A program made the translations under genes and the position numbers. 64,000 bases of DNA from Parvibaculaceae bacterium PLY_AMNH_Bact1 (GTDB taxonomy: Bacteria > Pseudomonadota > Alphaproteobacteria > Parvibaculales > Parvibaculaceae), in NCBI GenBank assembly GCA_032881465.1, contig CP126168.1:1178001-1242000 (forward strand), in the 5' to 3' direction. Numbering within the stretch: position 1 is the first letter of the stretch; every line of letters starts with the position of its first letter. This document shows, piece by piece, positions 45,825 through 55,038 of the stretch. Below the pieces are notes generated by a model. That model did no database searches, was not told the DNA's origin, and saw only the letters and a program-made list of their open reading frames with translations.

Positions 45825-46727
45825 ATGTCCTTACCATCTCTTGTCGCACTTAGAGCGTTTGACGCCGCGGCCCGTCTCGGGAGCTTCAAGCAGGCGGCTG
45901 ATGCCTTGAACGTATCGGCGACAGCGATCTCTCATCACATCCGCGGACTGGAAGCTCAGATAGGCGTGCCGCTGTTTCTGAGGGGGACACGTCAGGTTTC
46001 ATTGACAGACGAAGGGCGCCAGCTTTCCGAAGCGACGGCATTCGCATTTTCCCGGATCGAAGCGACGCTTGAAACACTTTGCGTCGCCGAGAACACGCTT
46101 ACCATTTCAACCACACCGGCCTTTGCATCACTTTGGCTCGCGCCGCGTATTCAGTCATTCGAGGCACAGCATCCTTACCTCCGGGTTCGCACGGTATCCT
46201 CGACAGACGTGGTGGATTTGCAGCGGGACCGGACGATTGATGCCGCCATTCGATATGGCGAAGACGGGTGTTCGCATGACGGGTGGCTCACCTTGAGAGA
46301 AAGCGTCTGTGCATTTGGTTCTCCGGATTACATCAGGCGTTTGGAGCACCTGTCTCAGGCAGAGTTCATCAGTACAGCCTGGATGTCGAAGGACCTGAAA
46401 CACACCAGTTGGACGGATTGGTTCGCTGCCGCAGAGTATGAGCCGGACAAAGATGCGAAGGTTCGAGAGTTTTTGCAGGAGCATGAAGTGCTTCAGGCGG
46501 GCCTGGGCGGACAGGGTCTGATTCTTCTAAGCGATGTTCTGGCTGCAGACATGGTGGCGCGGGGTTGGTTGGAACCTTATCGTCCAGACATATGTCTTGA
46601 AGGGTTAGGCTACCGTGTCATTTGCGGTCCGCAAAAATCCGACTCGAAAAAGCTGAAGGCTTTTGTGGCATGGCTAACTAAGGAAATAGGGTCGGCTGAG
46701 ACATCGGCCAAGACCGCCGCACCCTGA
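45825..46727 (+). CDS. LysR-family transcriptional regulator (GcvA-like)
   Basis: A 300-residue LysR regulator. The N-terminal winged helix reads LVALRAFDAAARLGSFKQAA, then LNVSATAISHHIRGLEAQIG and PLFLRGTRQVSLTDEGRQL, the pattern of the GcvA/AmpR group. The remainder is the two-lobed effector domain. ATG 45825 has GAGGAG at 4 bases and is preferred over ATG 45798, which lies within a putative operator. Divergent from azoR, which it probably controls in response to a quinone or similar compound (inference). Confidence 0.92.
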   Translation: MSLPSLVALRAFDAAARLGSFKQAADALNVSATAISHHIRGLEAQIGVPLFLRGTRQVSLTDEGRQLSEATAFAFSRIEATLETLCVAENTLTISTTPAFASLWLAPRIQSFEAQHPYLRVRTVSSTDVVDLQRDRTIDAAIRYGEDGCSHDGWLTLRESVCAFGSPDYIRRLEHLSQAEFISTAWMSKDLKHTSWTDWFAAAEYEPDKDAKVREFLQEHEVLQAGLGGQGLILLSDVLAADMVARGWLEPYRPDICLEGLGYRVICGPQKSDSKKLKAFVAWLTKEIGSAETSAKTAAP

Positions 46728-46809
46728 GTTCGGCTTTACCCTGTGAGTTTCTAACCATTCCCTCATTCGCTAAGAGGGTATGTCGGTCGAATTGAATTGG
46801 GGAAGTATT

Positions 46810-47123
46810 ATGAAGACTGTTCTTTCAGGTCTTTTGATTTTGGTTTTGCGACAGCTAGCTCTGTCGCGAGTGCATCTGGCCCGCGCTCTGGTGTAGACAT
46901 CGACGCATCGAAGTGCGTTGCTTGTCACGGGTCGGGCGCAGCTGGCGCACAGAAACTCGGCGATGTGGCCGCTTGGGCGCTTGTGATCGGCAAAGGTATT
47001 GATGTCTTGTATGGCAGCACGATCAATGGCTTTAACGGAATGCCTGCAATAGGGCTTTGCCTCGATTGTTCTGATGACGAGCTAAAAGCGGCCGTCGATT
47101 AAATGGTCGAACAGTCGCAATAA
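46810..47123 (+). pseudogene. Cytochrome c5-like gene broken by frameshift and stop
   Basis: ATG 46810 opens a signal peptide (MKTVLSGLLILVL) that then runs into a wrong frame and stops. The rest of a cytochrome c continues in the next frame: ATASSVASASG, a typical cleavage region, then SKCVACHGSGAAGAQKLGD with heme motif CVACH, NGFNGMPAIGLCLDCSDDEL and AAVD. A TAA at 47100-47102 stands where the family has Tyr (DYMVE), and the frame resumes as MVEQSQ with a stop at 47121. One missing base near 46847 and one substitution explain both lesions. c5-like proteins are periplasmic electron carriers. Either a decayed gene or assembly errors. Confidence 0.8.
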
Positions 47124-47135
47124 GGATGTCTTTGC

Positions 47136-47636
47136 CTATTTGAGATCATCAATCACATCAGAGATCCGCTGAAAAAAGTGAAGTCCCTGATTGATCTCTT
47201 CGTCAGTCATGGTTTCGATGATGCGCTGAATAAAGGCATCACCGCGCTTGATCATGCCTTCCACAAACTTTTCACCGGCACGCGTTAGGGTCACGACTTT
47301 TTCGCGACCGGAATGTGCTGCTTCCTCCACAGTGAGAAGCGATAGAGGGTCGCTCGCCATGCTTCGGATTGCCTTTGTGATCGCCGCCCCGGAAATGTCA
47401 AACCAGGCGCCTAAATGGCGCTCAATGTCTTTCCGGTTCATGCGCTTGCCGTCGGTGCCTTCCGAGTGGATCAACCACAGAATGGCCACCTGATGGCGTC
47501 CTATCTTTCCGCCGCGCATTGAATCTTCTACACGCAGTCCCGCCTTGTAGTGGATCGGATAGTAAAACTCGAGAAAACGTCGCGCTGCGTCAGCCGGCGC
47601 CTGGTCAATCCGTCTTTTTGTCTTGGTCTTAGGCAT
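47136..47636 (-). CDS. MarR-family transcriptional regulator
   Basis: A 166-residue winged-helix regulator. The DNA-binding part is HQVAILWLIHSEGTDGKRMN, RKDIERHLGAWFDISGAAIT, KAIRSMASDPLSLLTVEE and the wing HSGREKVVTLTRAGEKFVEG. Flanking helices form the dimer. It is divergent from the P450 gene; the shared 126-base region contains a symmetrical promoter-like element at 47708-47736. Control of the P450 operon is likely but inferred. Confidence 0.85.
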   Translation of the reverse strand: MPKTKTKRRIDQAPADAARRFLEFYYPIHYKAGLRVEDSMRGGKIGRHQVAILWLIHSEGTDGKRMNRKDIERHLGAWFDISGAAITKAIRSMASDPLSLLTVEEAAHSGREKVVTLTRAGEKFVEGMIKRGDAFIQRIIETMTDEEINQGLHFFQRISDVIDDLK

Positions 47637-47707
47637 GAATGTCGCGAATCCCTTGAGCCTTTTGGGAGAGTCTAGGCCGGTACCTGCTATTCACCAGGCT
47701 TTAAAAG

Positions 47708-47736
47708 TTTACAATGGAAATAATTTATGATGTAAA
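47708..47736 (+). promoter_or_regulatory. P450 promoter with embedded inverted repeat
   Basis: TTTACA (47708-47713) and TGTAAA (47731-47736) are exact inverse complements separated by 17 bases. The same elements have sigma-70 spacing (-35-like TTTACA, -10-like TGTAAA), so promoter and MarR operator may coincide. It ends 26 bases before the P450 start. Confidence 0.5.
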
Positions 47737-47762
47737 TTAAAATTCTTATCGGGGAGGACAAG

Positions 47763-49010
47763 ATGAACGCATCGGAAGTCAAAAATGATTTGGCGCGTCT
47801 TACCGCGTCGTCGACCATCGCAGACCCATATCCACTTTATGACCGATTGCGGTCCGTAAGCCCTGTAAAAGGATATGCGGACTACCCGCCGGGAACGGTC
47901 CCGGGGCAGGATGAGCCCGTATCAGCCTGGGTCCTGCTGTCTTATGACCATGTAGCCGCTGCTGCCCGCGATCACCGAACCTTCTCTTCGCGAGACCCGT
48001 TGCAGGAGGCATCTTCGGCACCAACACTCATGTTGGTCAATCACGATAATCCGGAACATGACCGATTGCGGGGCATCGTCAATCTGGCATTTTCGCGCAA
48101 ACGCATGGAGGCGGAAGCCCCGGCTGTCCGAGCCATCGTTGAAGAGTTGTTGAGCGAGCTAGGGTCGCGGGATGTTGATGTTATGGAGAAGGTGGCGTCA
48201 GTCCTGCCGGCCCGTGTGATGGTGCATTTGCTTGGCCTGCCACGTGCAGACGCAGATCGTTTTCGCCACTGGGCGACCGCCTTTATGTTGTCTGCCGATC
48301 TGACGGCAGAGCAGCGCCAGGCAAGTAATGAAGAGCTTGCGGCCTACTTCATCGAGAAAGTCTCCACGATGGCTGGCGCGCTCGCAGCAGGCGATGATGT
48401 TCCTGACTGTTTGATGCGGGCGCTTCTTGAGGCAGAAGCGGACGGCGAGAAACTATCGGTAGAAGAGGTCATCCGATTTTGCATCACCTTGGTTGTTGCT
48501 GGGGCGGAGACCACAACCTTCCTGATTGGCAATCTGCTCTACAATTTGGCGACGATGAAGGATGTCCATCAAAGGCTGAAAGAAGATCCAGCCCTTCTGG
48601 TGCCTTTCATCGATGAAACATTGCGGCATTCAGGGCCGCCACAGCGCCTTTTCCGGATAGCCACCCAGGATGTGCGTGTGGGTACCGCCAACATAAAAAA
48701 GGGTGATTGGGTGGCGCTCTTCTTTGCCGCCGCCAATCATGATCCGGCAGTATTTGCAGATCCGGGCCGTTTTGATATGAGCCGACCGAACCTCAACAAG
48801 CAGCTGACACTGGGTGTCGGTGTTCACCATTGTCTCGGGTCCGCTCTGGCAAAGCTGGAAGCGCGTGTCCTTTTGGAAGGGATTCTGGCACGTGGTGATG
48901 AGATCCAGCTCGGCGGCTCCTTTCCTGTGCCTCAGACCGCGAGCCTCCTAAATCACGGATTTGAGCGATTGGTTCTGCGGTTCGTTCGAAATACAGCGGA
49001 GGCCGCATAA
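47763..49010 (+). CDS. Cytochrome P450
   Basis: Soluble bacterial P450 of 415 residues, a heme monooxygenase needing ferredoxin and reductase from elsewhere. [20 protein letters not shown] is the I-helix oxygen-binding motif, [16 protein letters not shown] the K-helix E-x-x-R, and [20 protein letters not shown] the heme-Cys loop (Phe of the usual FGxGxHxCxG is Leu). [18 protein letters not shown] is the C-helix. The substrate is unknown; it resembles CYP families acting on terpenes, steroids or fatty acids. GGGGAGG lies upstream of ATG 47763. The NTF2-like gene overlaps its stop (TAATG). Confidence 0.95.
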   Translation: MNASEVKNDLARLTASSTIADPYPLYDRLRSVSPVKGYADYPPGTVPGQDEPVSAWVLLSYDHVAAAARDHRTFSSRDPLQEASSAPTLMLVNHDNPEHDRLRGIVNLAFSRKRMEAEAPAVRAIVEELLSELGSRDVDVMEKVASVLPARVMVHLLGLPRADADRFRHWATAFMLSADLTAEQRQASNEELAAYFIEKVSTMAGALAAGDDVPDCLMRALLEAEADGEKLSVEEVIRFCITLVVAGAETTTFLIGNLLYNLATMKDVHQRLKEDPALLVPFIDETLRHSGPPQRLFRIATQDVRVGTANIKKGDWVALFFAAANHDPAVFADPGRFDMSRPNLNKQLTLGVGVHHCLGSALAKLEARVLLEGILARGDEIQLGGSFPVPQTASLLNHGFERLVLRFVRNTAEAA

Positions 49011-49414
49011 TGGGTAAAGAGCAGAATATTGCCGAGACACAAAAACTCTTCGAAGCCTTCGGTGCAGGAGATGTCCCTCGTATTCTAGAGTTTGTGAATG
49101 ACGATATCCTGATCGAGTTTTACGGCCCTGAAGGCATCATTCCCTATGCGGGCACCTATAGGGGGCGTGATGAGGCCAGATCCTTCTTTGAGACCGTTCT
49201 CTCGTCGGTGGACATTCATGTTTTTGAGCCGGAAGAGTTTCTAGCGGACAAAGATAAGGTCGTTGTCACTGGACACTTACATCTCACGTCTAAGAGGACA
49301 GGTGGCGCCATCAAATCAGATTTTGTTCATGTAATAACGATGGCGGGTGGCAAGTGGACGCGTTTTCGCGATTTCATGAACACCGCTGTGGCGGTAGAAG
49401 CATTTTCCAGCTGA
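49010..49414 (+). CDS. SnoaL/NTF2-like protein coupled to the P450
   Basis: A 134-residue NTF2-like protein (QKLFEAFGAGDVPRILEFVN, DDILIEFYGPEGIIPYAGTY, GRDEARSFFETV, then a beta sheet ending KWTRFRDFMNTAVAVEAF), of the ketosteroid-isomerase-like type. Its ATG shares a base with the P450 stop codon, so the two are translationally coupled. It may bind or isomerise the P450 substrate or product; that is inference. No specific catalytic residues assigned. Confidence 0.82.
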   Translation: MGKEQNIAETQKLFEAFGAGDVPRILEFVNDDILIEFYGPEGIIPYAGTYRGRDEARSFFETVLSSVDIHVFEPEEFLADKDKVVVTGHLHLTSKRTGGAIKSDFVHVITMAGGKWTRFRDFMNTAVAVEAFSS

Positions 49415-49484
49415 CGAACTGTTCCCACACTCCCTAAAGGAAGGTAGTCTTTCGCCAATACCGGTTTGAGGTGAAGGAAGTGGC

Positions 49485-50021
49485 ATGCGTGGAATGCAGG
49501 GTTTGGTGATTGTTGGGGTGTTGCTTGGGTCTATCAGCGCCGTCCAAGCGAATGGCGTGGAAGACAACAATAATTGCTACGAGCAGTTCCAGGGCGGCGA
49601 TATGAAGCTCGCCATTTATTATTGCAGCAGAGCAATTCAGTCAGGTGATCTGGAGCCGGGCGACATGGTTGTCGCGCTGCTCAATCGCGGTGTTGCCTAC
49701 AAAAACACCGGCAATCTGGAAATGGCGGTCGTGGATTATTCCTCCGCGCTGGACCTGTCGCCCGACGACGCACTTCTCTTTTCAAACCGCGCAAATGCGT
49801 ACCGCGAGCTGAACAAGCCGATAGAAGCGATGAGCGACATCAATCGGTCGATTGAATTGAACCCGCAGAATCCGGCAGCCTTCTATGTCCGGGGGCTCTT
49901 GTTTGAACAGATGGGCGACGCTGAGAACGCGCGTCGTGATTTTTTGCGCGCGCACGAAATCAATCCAGACGACAAGGAATTCCGCGAGCGTGCTGAAGCG
50001 TTTGGCGCAACCGAGCAATAG
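49485..50021 (+). CDS. Secreted tetratricopeptide-repeat protein
   Basis: A 178-residue protein with a signal peptide (LVIVGVLLGSISAVQA, cleavage near residue 22) and about three TPR units from residue 60 (LNRGVAYKNTGNLEMAVVDY, FSNRANAYRELNKPIEAMSD, YVRGLLFEQMGDAENARRDF). Probably a periplasmic scaffold. ATG 49485 follows AAGGAAG. The partner is unknown. The next gene starts 24 bases later. Confidence 0.85.
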   Translation: MRGMQGLVIVGVLLGSISAVQANGVEDNNNCYEQFQGGDMKLAIYYCSRAIQSGDLEPGDMVVALLNRGVAYKNTGNLEMAVVDYSSALDLSPDDALLFSNRANAYRELNKPIEAMSDINRSIELNPQNPAAFYVRGLLFEQMGDAENARRDFLRAHEINPDDKEFRERAEAFGATEQ

Positions 50022-50045
50022 AGAACTATAGGGTGGGGACGTTAC

Positions 50046-50846
50046 ATGGCTAAGCTCGACATAGTAGGGACGGTGACAGAGTCTTACAAAGGCGCCTGGT
50101 CTCACTTTGGCGATATGGTGAAACTCGTTTGGGCGCCGGTCGTGGTCTATATCGCGGCAAACGTCCTCCACTCACTGTCGGTTCAATCGATCACAGAAGA
50201 AATTGACCCCTCAGATGTCGAAGCTTTATTCCAGGCCAGTTGGGGTTGGCAGGCGGTCGCTGTGACCTTGCTCGGACTGTTTTTGTGGCCAATCATCGCT
50301 GTGGCTTGGCATCGGTTTATCCTGCTTGGCGAAACGAGCTCCTCTGCTCTCTACTTCAAGTTTGGCCGTCGTGAAGCGCGCTTTATGCTGACGTCGATTT
50401 TCCTCTCACTTCTGGTGGTCCCAGGCGTGTTAGTGATGGTTGTCGGGGCAGGAACGGCCCTGTCGGTTTTCGCAATCCCTGTTGGGTTGGTCCTGATGGT
50501 TGCGGGGCTCGCCTATGCGTTGCGTCTCTCGCTGCTTCTTCCAGCGGTTGCGACAGACGCAGCCGTTGATGCACGTGCGATCCTTGAAGCAACGCAGGAC
50601 AATGTGCTGCGCATCTTCGGGGCTCATATCCTCAACATTTTGGCCCTCATGGTAGTCGCTATTGTTGTGAGTATTCTTATTGGGATCGTCGCCTTGGTAA
50701 TGGGTCCGGTGATTGGAATTATCGGCGGTGCAGTTCTAGGTGTGTTTGCGCAGATCATTTCCGTCGCCATTCTCTCTGTCATGTACAGAGATTTGGTTCT
50801 CTCCCAGCAGAGCGCGGCGAGCCCACCTGACATCCAGGTTCACTAG
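50046..50846 (+). CDS. Multi-pass membrane protein of unknown function
   Basis: A 266-residue integral membrane protein with about six hydrophobic segments: near residues 27-45, 70-92, 113-135, 140-165, 193-220 and 222-245, with the pattern of paired helices seen in YciC-like/glycerophosphoryl-diester-type membrane families. No catalytic motif is seen. The loop SVQSITEEIDPSDVEALFQA is the main hydrophilic part. It lies 24 bases after the TPR gene and may share its transcript. Function not recognised. Confidence 0.75.
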   Translation: MAKLDIVGTVTESYKGAWSHFGDMVKLVWAPVVVYIAANVLHSLSVQSITEEIDPSDVEALFQASWGWQAVAVTLLGLFLWPIIAVAWHRFILLGETSSSALYFKFGRREARFMLTSIFLSLLVVPGVLVMVVGAGTALSVFAIPVGLVLMVAGLAYALRLSLLLPAVATDAAVDARAILEATQDNVLRIFGAHILNILALMVVAIVVSILIGIVALVMGPVIGIIGGAVLGVFAQIISVAILSVMYRDLVLSQQSAASPPDIQVH

Positions 50847-50951
50847 ACGAACTTCGCTCCCACATGATTGCCCATTGAAAGACCGAAACCGGCGAGCTGC
50901 GCCTCACCATTTTCTCTAGGTTGCGCAAAGGCAGTTTATGGAGAGGGTGAG

Positions 50952-51728
50952 ATGCGGAAAGCAGACAAATCATGTGAGGGCAAAGTCGCCATTGTCGCTG
51001 GCGCGAGCTCCGGCATCGGGCGTGCAACGGCACGGCGGCTCGCGGCAGAAGGAGCTGCGATCGTTGCAGGTGCCAGACGCCAGGTTGAACTCGACAGCTT
51101 GGTCTCTGAAATCAAATCAGATGGCGGAAGAGCGGTGGCGGTCGTCGGCGATGCCACGCAAGAAGCTTTTTCCAGGGATCTGGTGGAGCGTGCCTGTCTG
51201 GATTTTGGTGGTTTGGATGTTGCGGTAAACGCAGCTGGAACGCTCGGGCCTATGGGACCGATGGTCGATTTGAGCTGCGATCAGTGGAATGCAGTTCTCT
51301 CCACAAACCTTACCAGCGCTTTCCTTGGCGCCAAGCACCAGATCCCGGCAATGCTCGAACGCGGGGCAGGGTCCATCATTTTTGTAAGCTCTTTTGTTGG
51401 TCACACTGCGGCGATGCCGGGCGTCGCGGCTTATGCAGCCAGTAAGGCGGGGATGATCGGTCTCATGAAATCCCTCGCGGTTGAGTATGGGGCAGAGGGC
51501 ATTCGTTCCAACGCATTGCTACCCGGTGGCACCCAAACGGCGATGGCGGACGTCATGGCAGACACAGACGAGATGCGCCAGTTTGTTCGTGAGATGCATG
51601 CGTTGAAGCGAATCTCTGAACCTCACGAGCAGGCTGAAGCCGCTCTATTCCTGGCTTCCGACGCTTCATCCTTTGTAACCGGCACCGCCATGCTGGTAGA
51701 TGGCGGTGTCTCAATCAGCAAAACATGA
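50952..51728 (+). CDS. Short-chain dehydrogenase/reductase
   Basis: Classical SDR of 258 residues. VAIVAGASSGIGRATARRLA is the cofactor loop, DVAVNAAGTLGPMGP the NAG motif, YAASKAGMIGLMKSLAVEYG the catalytic Tyr-x-x-x-Lys, and VTGTAMLVDGGVSISK the typical end. An acidic residue at the end of strand 2 is not evident, so NADP is likelier than NAD. ATG 50952 follows GAGAGG; an in-frame upstream start at 50868 is not supported. Substrate unknown. Confidence 0.92.
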   Translation: MRKADKSCEGKVAIVAGASSGIGRATARRLAAEGAAIVAGARRQVELDSLVSEIKSDGGRAVAVVGDATQEAFSRDLVERACLDFGGLDVAVNAAGTLGPMGPMVDLSCDQWNAVLSTNLTSAFLGAKHQIPAMLERGAGSIIFVSSFVGHTAAMPGVAAYAASKAGMIGLMKSLAVEYGAEGIRSNALLPGGTQTAMADVMADTDEMRQFVREMHALKRISEPHEQAEAALFLASDASSFVTGTAMLVDGGVSISKT

Positions 51729-51826
51729 CTGAATTGGGGCATAGAGTTAACAAAAAACGGACTGTAAGCCATTGAAAATAAGGGAGAAAAAAGGATGTGC
51801 CTCCAAGCTTGACCAGGGCTGCCAAT

Positions 51827-51846
51827 TGCCCCATATGGCAGGGGCA
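51827..51846 (+). promoter_or_regulatory. Hairpin in the panB leader
   Basis: TGCCCC (51827-51832) pairs with GGGGCA (51841-51846), 8-base loop, 58 bases before the panB start and about 100 bases past the SDR stop. It could end the SDR transcript or act in the panB leader. No T-run. Confidence 0.35.
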
Positions 51847-51904
51847 TTGACCGCCCCCCGTCGCCCCATTGGGTGAAATGCGGTCACAATTGGAGGTCGT
51901 ACCC

Positions 51905-52729
51905 ATGTCGGTTCACACCAAGATCAAGCGCATCACTGTTCCAGAAATCATGGCTCGCAAGGGCAATACACCCATCGTGTCATTGACCGCCTACCATGCG
52001 CACACAGCGCGCTACATTGACCCATATGTCGACTTTCTGTTGGTTGGGGACAGTCTGGGCATGGTCATGTACGGCATGGAAAATACGCTCGGCGTAACCA
52101 TCGACATGATGATCGCCCATGGCGCTGCCGTGGTCCGCGGGACAGAGCGGGCCCTGGTCGTGGTTGATATGCCTTTTGGCTCCTATGAAGAATCACCGGA
52201 AATCGCGTTCCGCAATGCCTGTCGGATTATCAAGGAGACGGGTTGTACAGCTGTGAAGCTCGAAGGCGGCGCCCGGATGGGCCCGACCATCAAATATCTG
52301 AGCGAGCGGGGCATCCCTGTCATGGCTCATATCGGCCTTACCCCCCAGAGCACCAATGTGATGGGCGGCTTTAAAACACAAGGTCGGGTAGCGGAAGACT
52401 GGGCGGAGATTGAGAACGATGCGCTCGTCATCTCAGAATCCGGCGCCTTTGCCGTTGTGCTTGAAGGGATGGCAGAGCCGCTGGCTGCAAAGATTTCCGG
52501 TCAGATCAGCATTCCCACCATTGGCATTGGGGCCTCTGCAGCCTGCGATGGCCAGATTCTCGTTCTGGAAGACATGCTGGGCCTCTCTCCCAAGCCACCG
52601 AAATTCGTTAAAGAGTTCGCGACTCTCGGTGCTGCGATTGCTGGTGCCGCCGAAGCCTATGCCGACGAAGTGCGTGGGCGGGCGTTTCCGGCCAAAGAGC
52701 ACACATATGCCATGAAGAAGGTAGATTGA
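51905..52729 (+). CDS. panB: 3-methyl-2-oxobutanoate hydroxymethyltransferase
   Basis: Ketopantoate hydroxymethyltransferase of 274 residues, first step of pantothenate (coenzyme A) synthesis, using methylenetetrahydrofolate. [40 protein letters not shown] and [20 protein letters not shown] are the TIM-barrel metal- and substrate-binding blocks; [20 protein letters not shown] follows. ATG 51905 follows GGAGG; an in-frame start at 51869 is not supported. panC is not adjacent. Confidence 0.97.
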   Translation: MSVHTKIKRITVPEIMARKGNTPIVSLTAYHAHTARYIDPYVDFLLVGDSLGMVMYGMENTLGVTIDMMIAHGAAVVRGTERALVVVDMPFGSYEESPEIAFRNACRIIKETGCTAVKLEGGARMGPTIKYLSERGIPVMAHIGLTPQSTNVMGGFKTQGRVAEDWAEIENDALVISESGAFAVVLEGMAEPLAAKISGQISIPTIGIGASAACDGQILVLEDMLGLSPKPPKFVKEFATLGAAIAGAAEAYADEVRGRAFPAKEHTYAMKKVD

Positions 52730-52756
52730 GCAGGCAGCCGGGCTATTAAGCTAAAT

Positions 52757-52789
52757 CGTCTTTCCGTCCCATTTGCGGGTGGAAGGACG
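52757..52789 (+). terminator. Hairpin after panB
   Basis: CGTCTTTCC (52757-52765) pairs with GGAAGGACG (52781-52789) with one G-T wobble, and CCC/GGG extends the stem inside. It lies 27 bases after the panB stop; no T-run. Confidence 0.5.
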
Positions 52790-52886
52790 GTTGGCAAGTC
52801 ATTGAATTGACGTTACTTTACGGCCGCAAGATCGCCATCGGGGCTGCCATTCAGGCAGACGCCTCGACCTACCTCGGAGACTATTC

Positions 52887-53627
52887 TTGGCCGACATTTT
52901 TCGCGAAGTCGAAGAAGACATTCGCCGCGACCGCCTACAGCATCTATGGGATAAATACGGCATCTACCTGATCGGCTTTGTGGTTGGCATCATTGCCCTC
53001 ACCAGCCTGATTGTTGGATGGAGCAGCTATTCCCGGTCAGCAGCTGAGGACGCTTCAAAAGCATTTGCCGCGGCAGTTGCAGAGGCGGCCCAGGAAGGCG
53101 CTGATGCATCTACAATTTTTACGGAATTGGCGGACCAGGCTCCGAGCGGATATGCAGCGCTTTCCCGTTTGAGAGCCGCTGGTGCGTTGGCGGAAGCCGG
53201 TGAGATTGATCAGGCGATTGCAGCTTATGATGCTGTCGCGGCAGATAGCAGCGCAGACGAAATTTTGAGAGACCTTGCAAAGGTTAAATCGGGCACCTTG
53301 CTGGTTGGCCGCACGAGTTATGATGACTTGGCCATTCGTCTGGTGCCTTTGGCAGGCGATAGCGAACCCTGGCGCAATCCGGCACGCGAAGCGCTTGGAA
53401 TGGCAGCATTTGCGGAGCAGAAATACGCTCAGGCGCAGAGCTTTTTTCAAAGCATCATTGGCGAACAGACGGCCACACCAGGTGTCAGAGATCGGGCGCA
53501 TGTGATGCTTGCCTTAATTGCACCTCATGTTCCAGCGGCCCAAACCGTTCCATTGGGCGCATCTGAAAGCGCACCGGAGGAATCTGCACCGGCTAGTTCA
53601 ATAGAACCAACAGGAGAAGCACAATGA
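52887..53627 (+). CDS. YfgM-like tetratricopeptide membrane protein
   Basis: A 246-residue protein with a cytoplasmic N-terminus (REVEEDIRRDRLQHLWDKYG), one membrane helix (about 25-46, IYLIGFVVGIIALTSLIVGW) and a periplasmic helical-repeat domain rich in Ala. This architecture and its position before bamB and der match YfgM, an ancillary SecYEG subunit that works with periplasmic chaperones. The start is TTG 52887, preceded by GGAG at 7 bases; no ATG or GTG fits. It overlaps bamB by 4 bases (ATGA). Confidence 0.88.
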   Translation: MADIFREVEEDIRRDRLQHLWDKYGIYLIGFVVGIIALTSLIVGWSSYSRSAAEDASKAFAAAVAEAAQEGADASTIFTELADQAPSGYAALSRLRAAGALAEAGEIDQAIAAYDAVAADSSADEILRDLAKVKSGTLLVGRTSYDDLAIRLVPLAGDSEPWRNPAREALGMAAFAEQKYAQAQSFFQSIIGEQTATPGVRDRAHVMLALIAPHVPAAQTVPLGASESAPEESAPASSIEPTGEAQ

Positions 53628-54958
53628 CAACATGGCGGGTGGTGGCATTGGGGTTGGTTGCGGCGGTGTCACTTGCCGGATGTGACACAATTGGCGACAT
53701 TATTTCTTCAGATGACAAAGAGGCGCTGCCGGGTGAACGCATCTCCGTTATGGCGCTTGAGCGGAAATTGGAGGCTGACCCCCGACTGGCGTCGTTGGAG
53801 GTTGTCCTTCCACGGCCTTATGTGAACGAGGATTGGCCGCAGCCGGGTGGCTATGCTGATAATGCGATGCATCATTTGCAGGCGTCGGGCTCTTTGGATG
53901 TTTTTTGGAGCAGCAATGCCGGGTCAGGATCGAGCGGGTCGACAGAGCTCGCAACGGCGCCGGTTGCCGCAGCCGGGCAGGTCTACGTTCTCGATACAGA
54001 AACGGTTGTGCGAGCCTTCAATGCAACGACCGGCGTTGAAGCCTGGGAAGCAGAGCTTGCGCCAGAAGACGAAGACGCCGATGAAGGCCGCGGTGGTGGG
54101 CTTGCCTTCGACAGCGGTCGGCTTTTTGTAACGACCGGATTTGGTGAATCGATTGCTCTTGATGCAGCCACCGGTGCCGAGATTTGGCGAACCGAACTTG
54201 GGACACCCTTCCGTGCCGCCCCAACGGTGAATGGTGGCCGCATGTTCACCATTACGTCTGATAATCAAATGATCTGTTTGAACACCGAAGACGGGTCTGT
54301 TCTCTGGCGGCACCGCGGGATCGTTGAAAGCGCTGGGATTTTGGCCGCAACGTCGCCTGCAGTATCAGGGTCTATTGTTGTGGTGCCATATTCGTCCGGT
54401 GAGCTGTATGCGCTTCGCGTGGAAAATGGCAACACGCTTTGGTCAGATAGCCTGACCCGCACCGGCAATGTGACGTCTCTCACAGAACTCAACGATATTG
54501 CGGGGCGACCTGTAATCGACAGAGGTCGGGTCTATGCGGTCAGCCACTCGGGCCGGGCGGTCTCAATTGATATTCGAACGGGCGAACGTGTCTGGACGCG
54601 CAACATTGCAGGTACTCAGACACCTTGGGTGGCTGGTGGGTTCATCTTCGTTGTGACCCTGGATGCAGAAGTTGTTGCGCTCTCAAGGCGCGATGGTCGT
54701 ATTCGCTGGATACAGAAATTGGAACGGTTTGAAGACGAGGAAGACCGAGACGGTCCGATTGAGTGGAGTGGACCGGTGCTCGCAGGTGATCGCTTGGTTC
54801 TCGTATCGTCACGCGGCGAAGCTGTTTCCTTGTCACCATACTCTGGCGAAGAGCTAGGCCGTATTGAACTGCCTGACGCTGTCTTCGTGCCACCAATCCT
54901 GGCCAATGAAACACTGTTTGTATTGACCGACGATGCACGTATCGTTGCTTTGAAGTAA
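53624..54958 (+). CDS. bamB: Outer-membrane assembly lipoprotein BamB
   Basis: A 444-residue eight-bladed beta-propeller lipoprotein of the BAM complex, which folds outer-membrane beta-barrels. The lipobox is VAAVSLAGCDTIGD (Cys near residue 20). PQQ-type repeats recur: VLDTETVVRAFNATTGVEAW, ALDAATGAEIWRTELGTPFR, LNTEDGSVLWRH, SIDIRTGERVWTRN. The C-terminal FVLTDDARIVALK closes the propeller. It is coupled to the yfgM-like gene by ATGA and precedes der, the common alphaproteobacterial order. Confidence 0.93.
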   Translation: MTTWRVVALGLVAAVSLAGCDTIGDIISSDDKEALPGERISVMALERKLEADPRLASLEVVLPRPYVNEDWPQPGGYADNAMHHLQASGSLDVFWSSNAGSGSSGSTELATAPVAAAGQVYVLDTETVVRAFNATTGVEAWEAELAPEDEDADEGRGGGLAFDSGRLFVTTGFGESIALDAATGAEIWRTELGTPFRAAPTVNGGRMFTITSDNQMICLNTEDGSVLWRHRGIVESAGILAATSPAVSGSIVVVPYSSGELYALRVENGNTLWSDSLTRTGNVTSLTELNDIAGRPVIDRGRVYAVSHSGRAVSIDIRTGERVWTRNIAGTQTPWVAGGFIFVVTLDAEVVALSRRDGRIRWIQKLERFEDEEDRDGPIEWSGPVLAGDRLVLVSSRGEAVSLSPYSGEELGRIELPDAVFVPPILANETLFVLTDDARIVALK

Positions 54959-54972
54959 TAAGCTCAGGTGTC

Positions 54973-54991
54973 CTGGGCCCCGGTGGCCCAG
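54973..54991 (+). terminator. Hairpin between bamB and der
   Basis: CTGGGCC (54973-54979) pairs with GGCCCAG (54985-54991), loop CCGGT, 14 bases after the bamB stop. Without a T-run it may attenuate rather than stop transcription into der. Confidence 0.45.
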
Positions 54992-55038
54992 TGGCCTGGA
55001 TATGTCTGGAACCGCTGTGAACAGCGGACGGGAAACTG

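Noticed and set aside
46797-47102. Treating the cytochrome c frame as an intact gene starting at TTG 46797
   Set aside because: That start would give a polar N-terminus with no signal peptide, which a periplasmic cytochrome needs; the real signal peptide is in another frame, so a broken gene explains it better.
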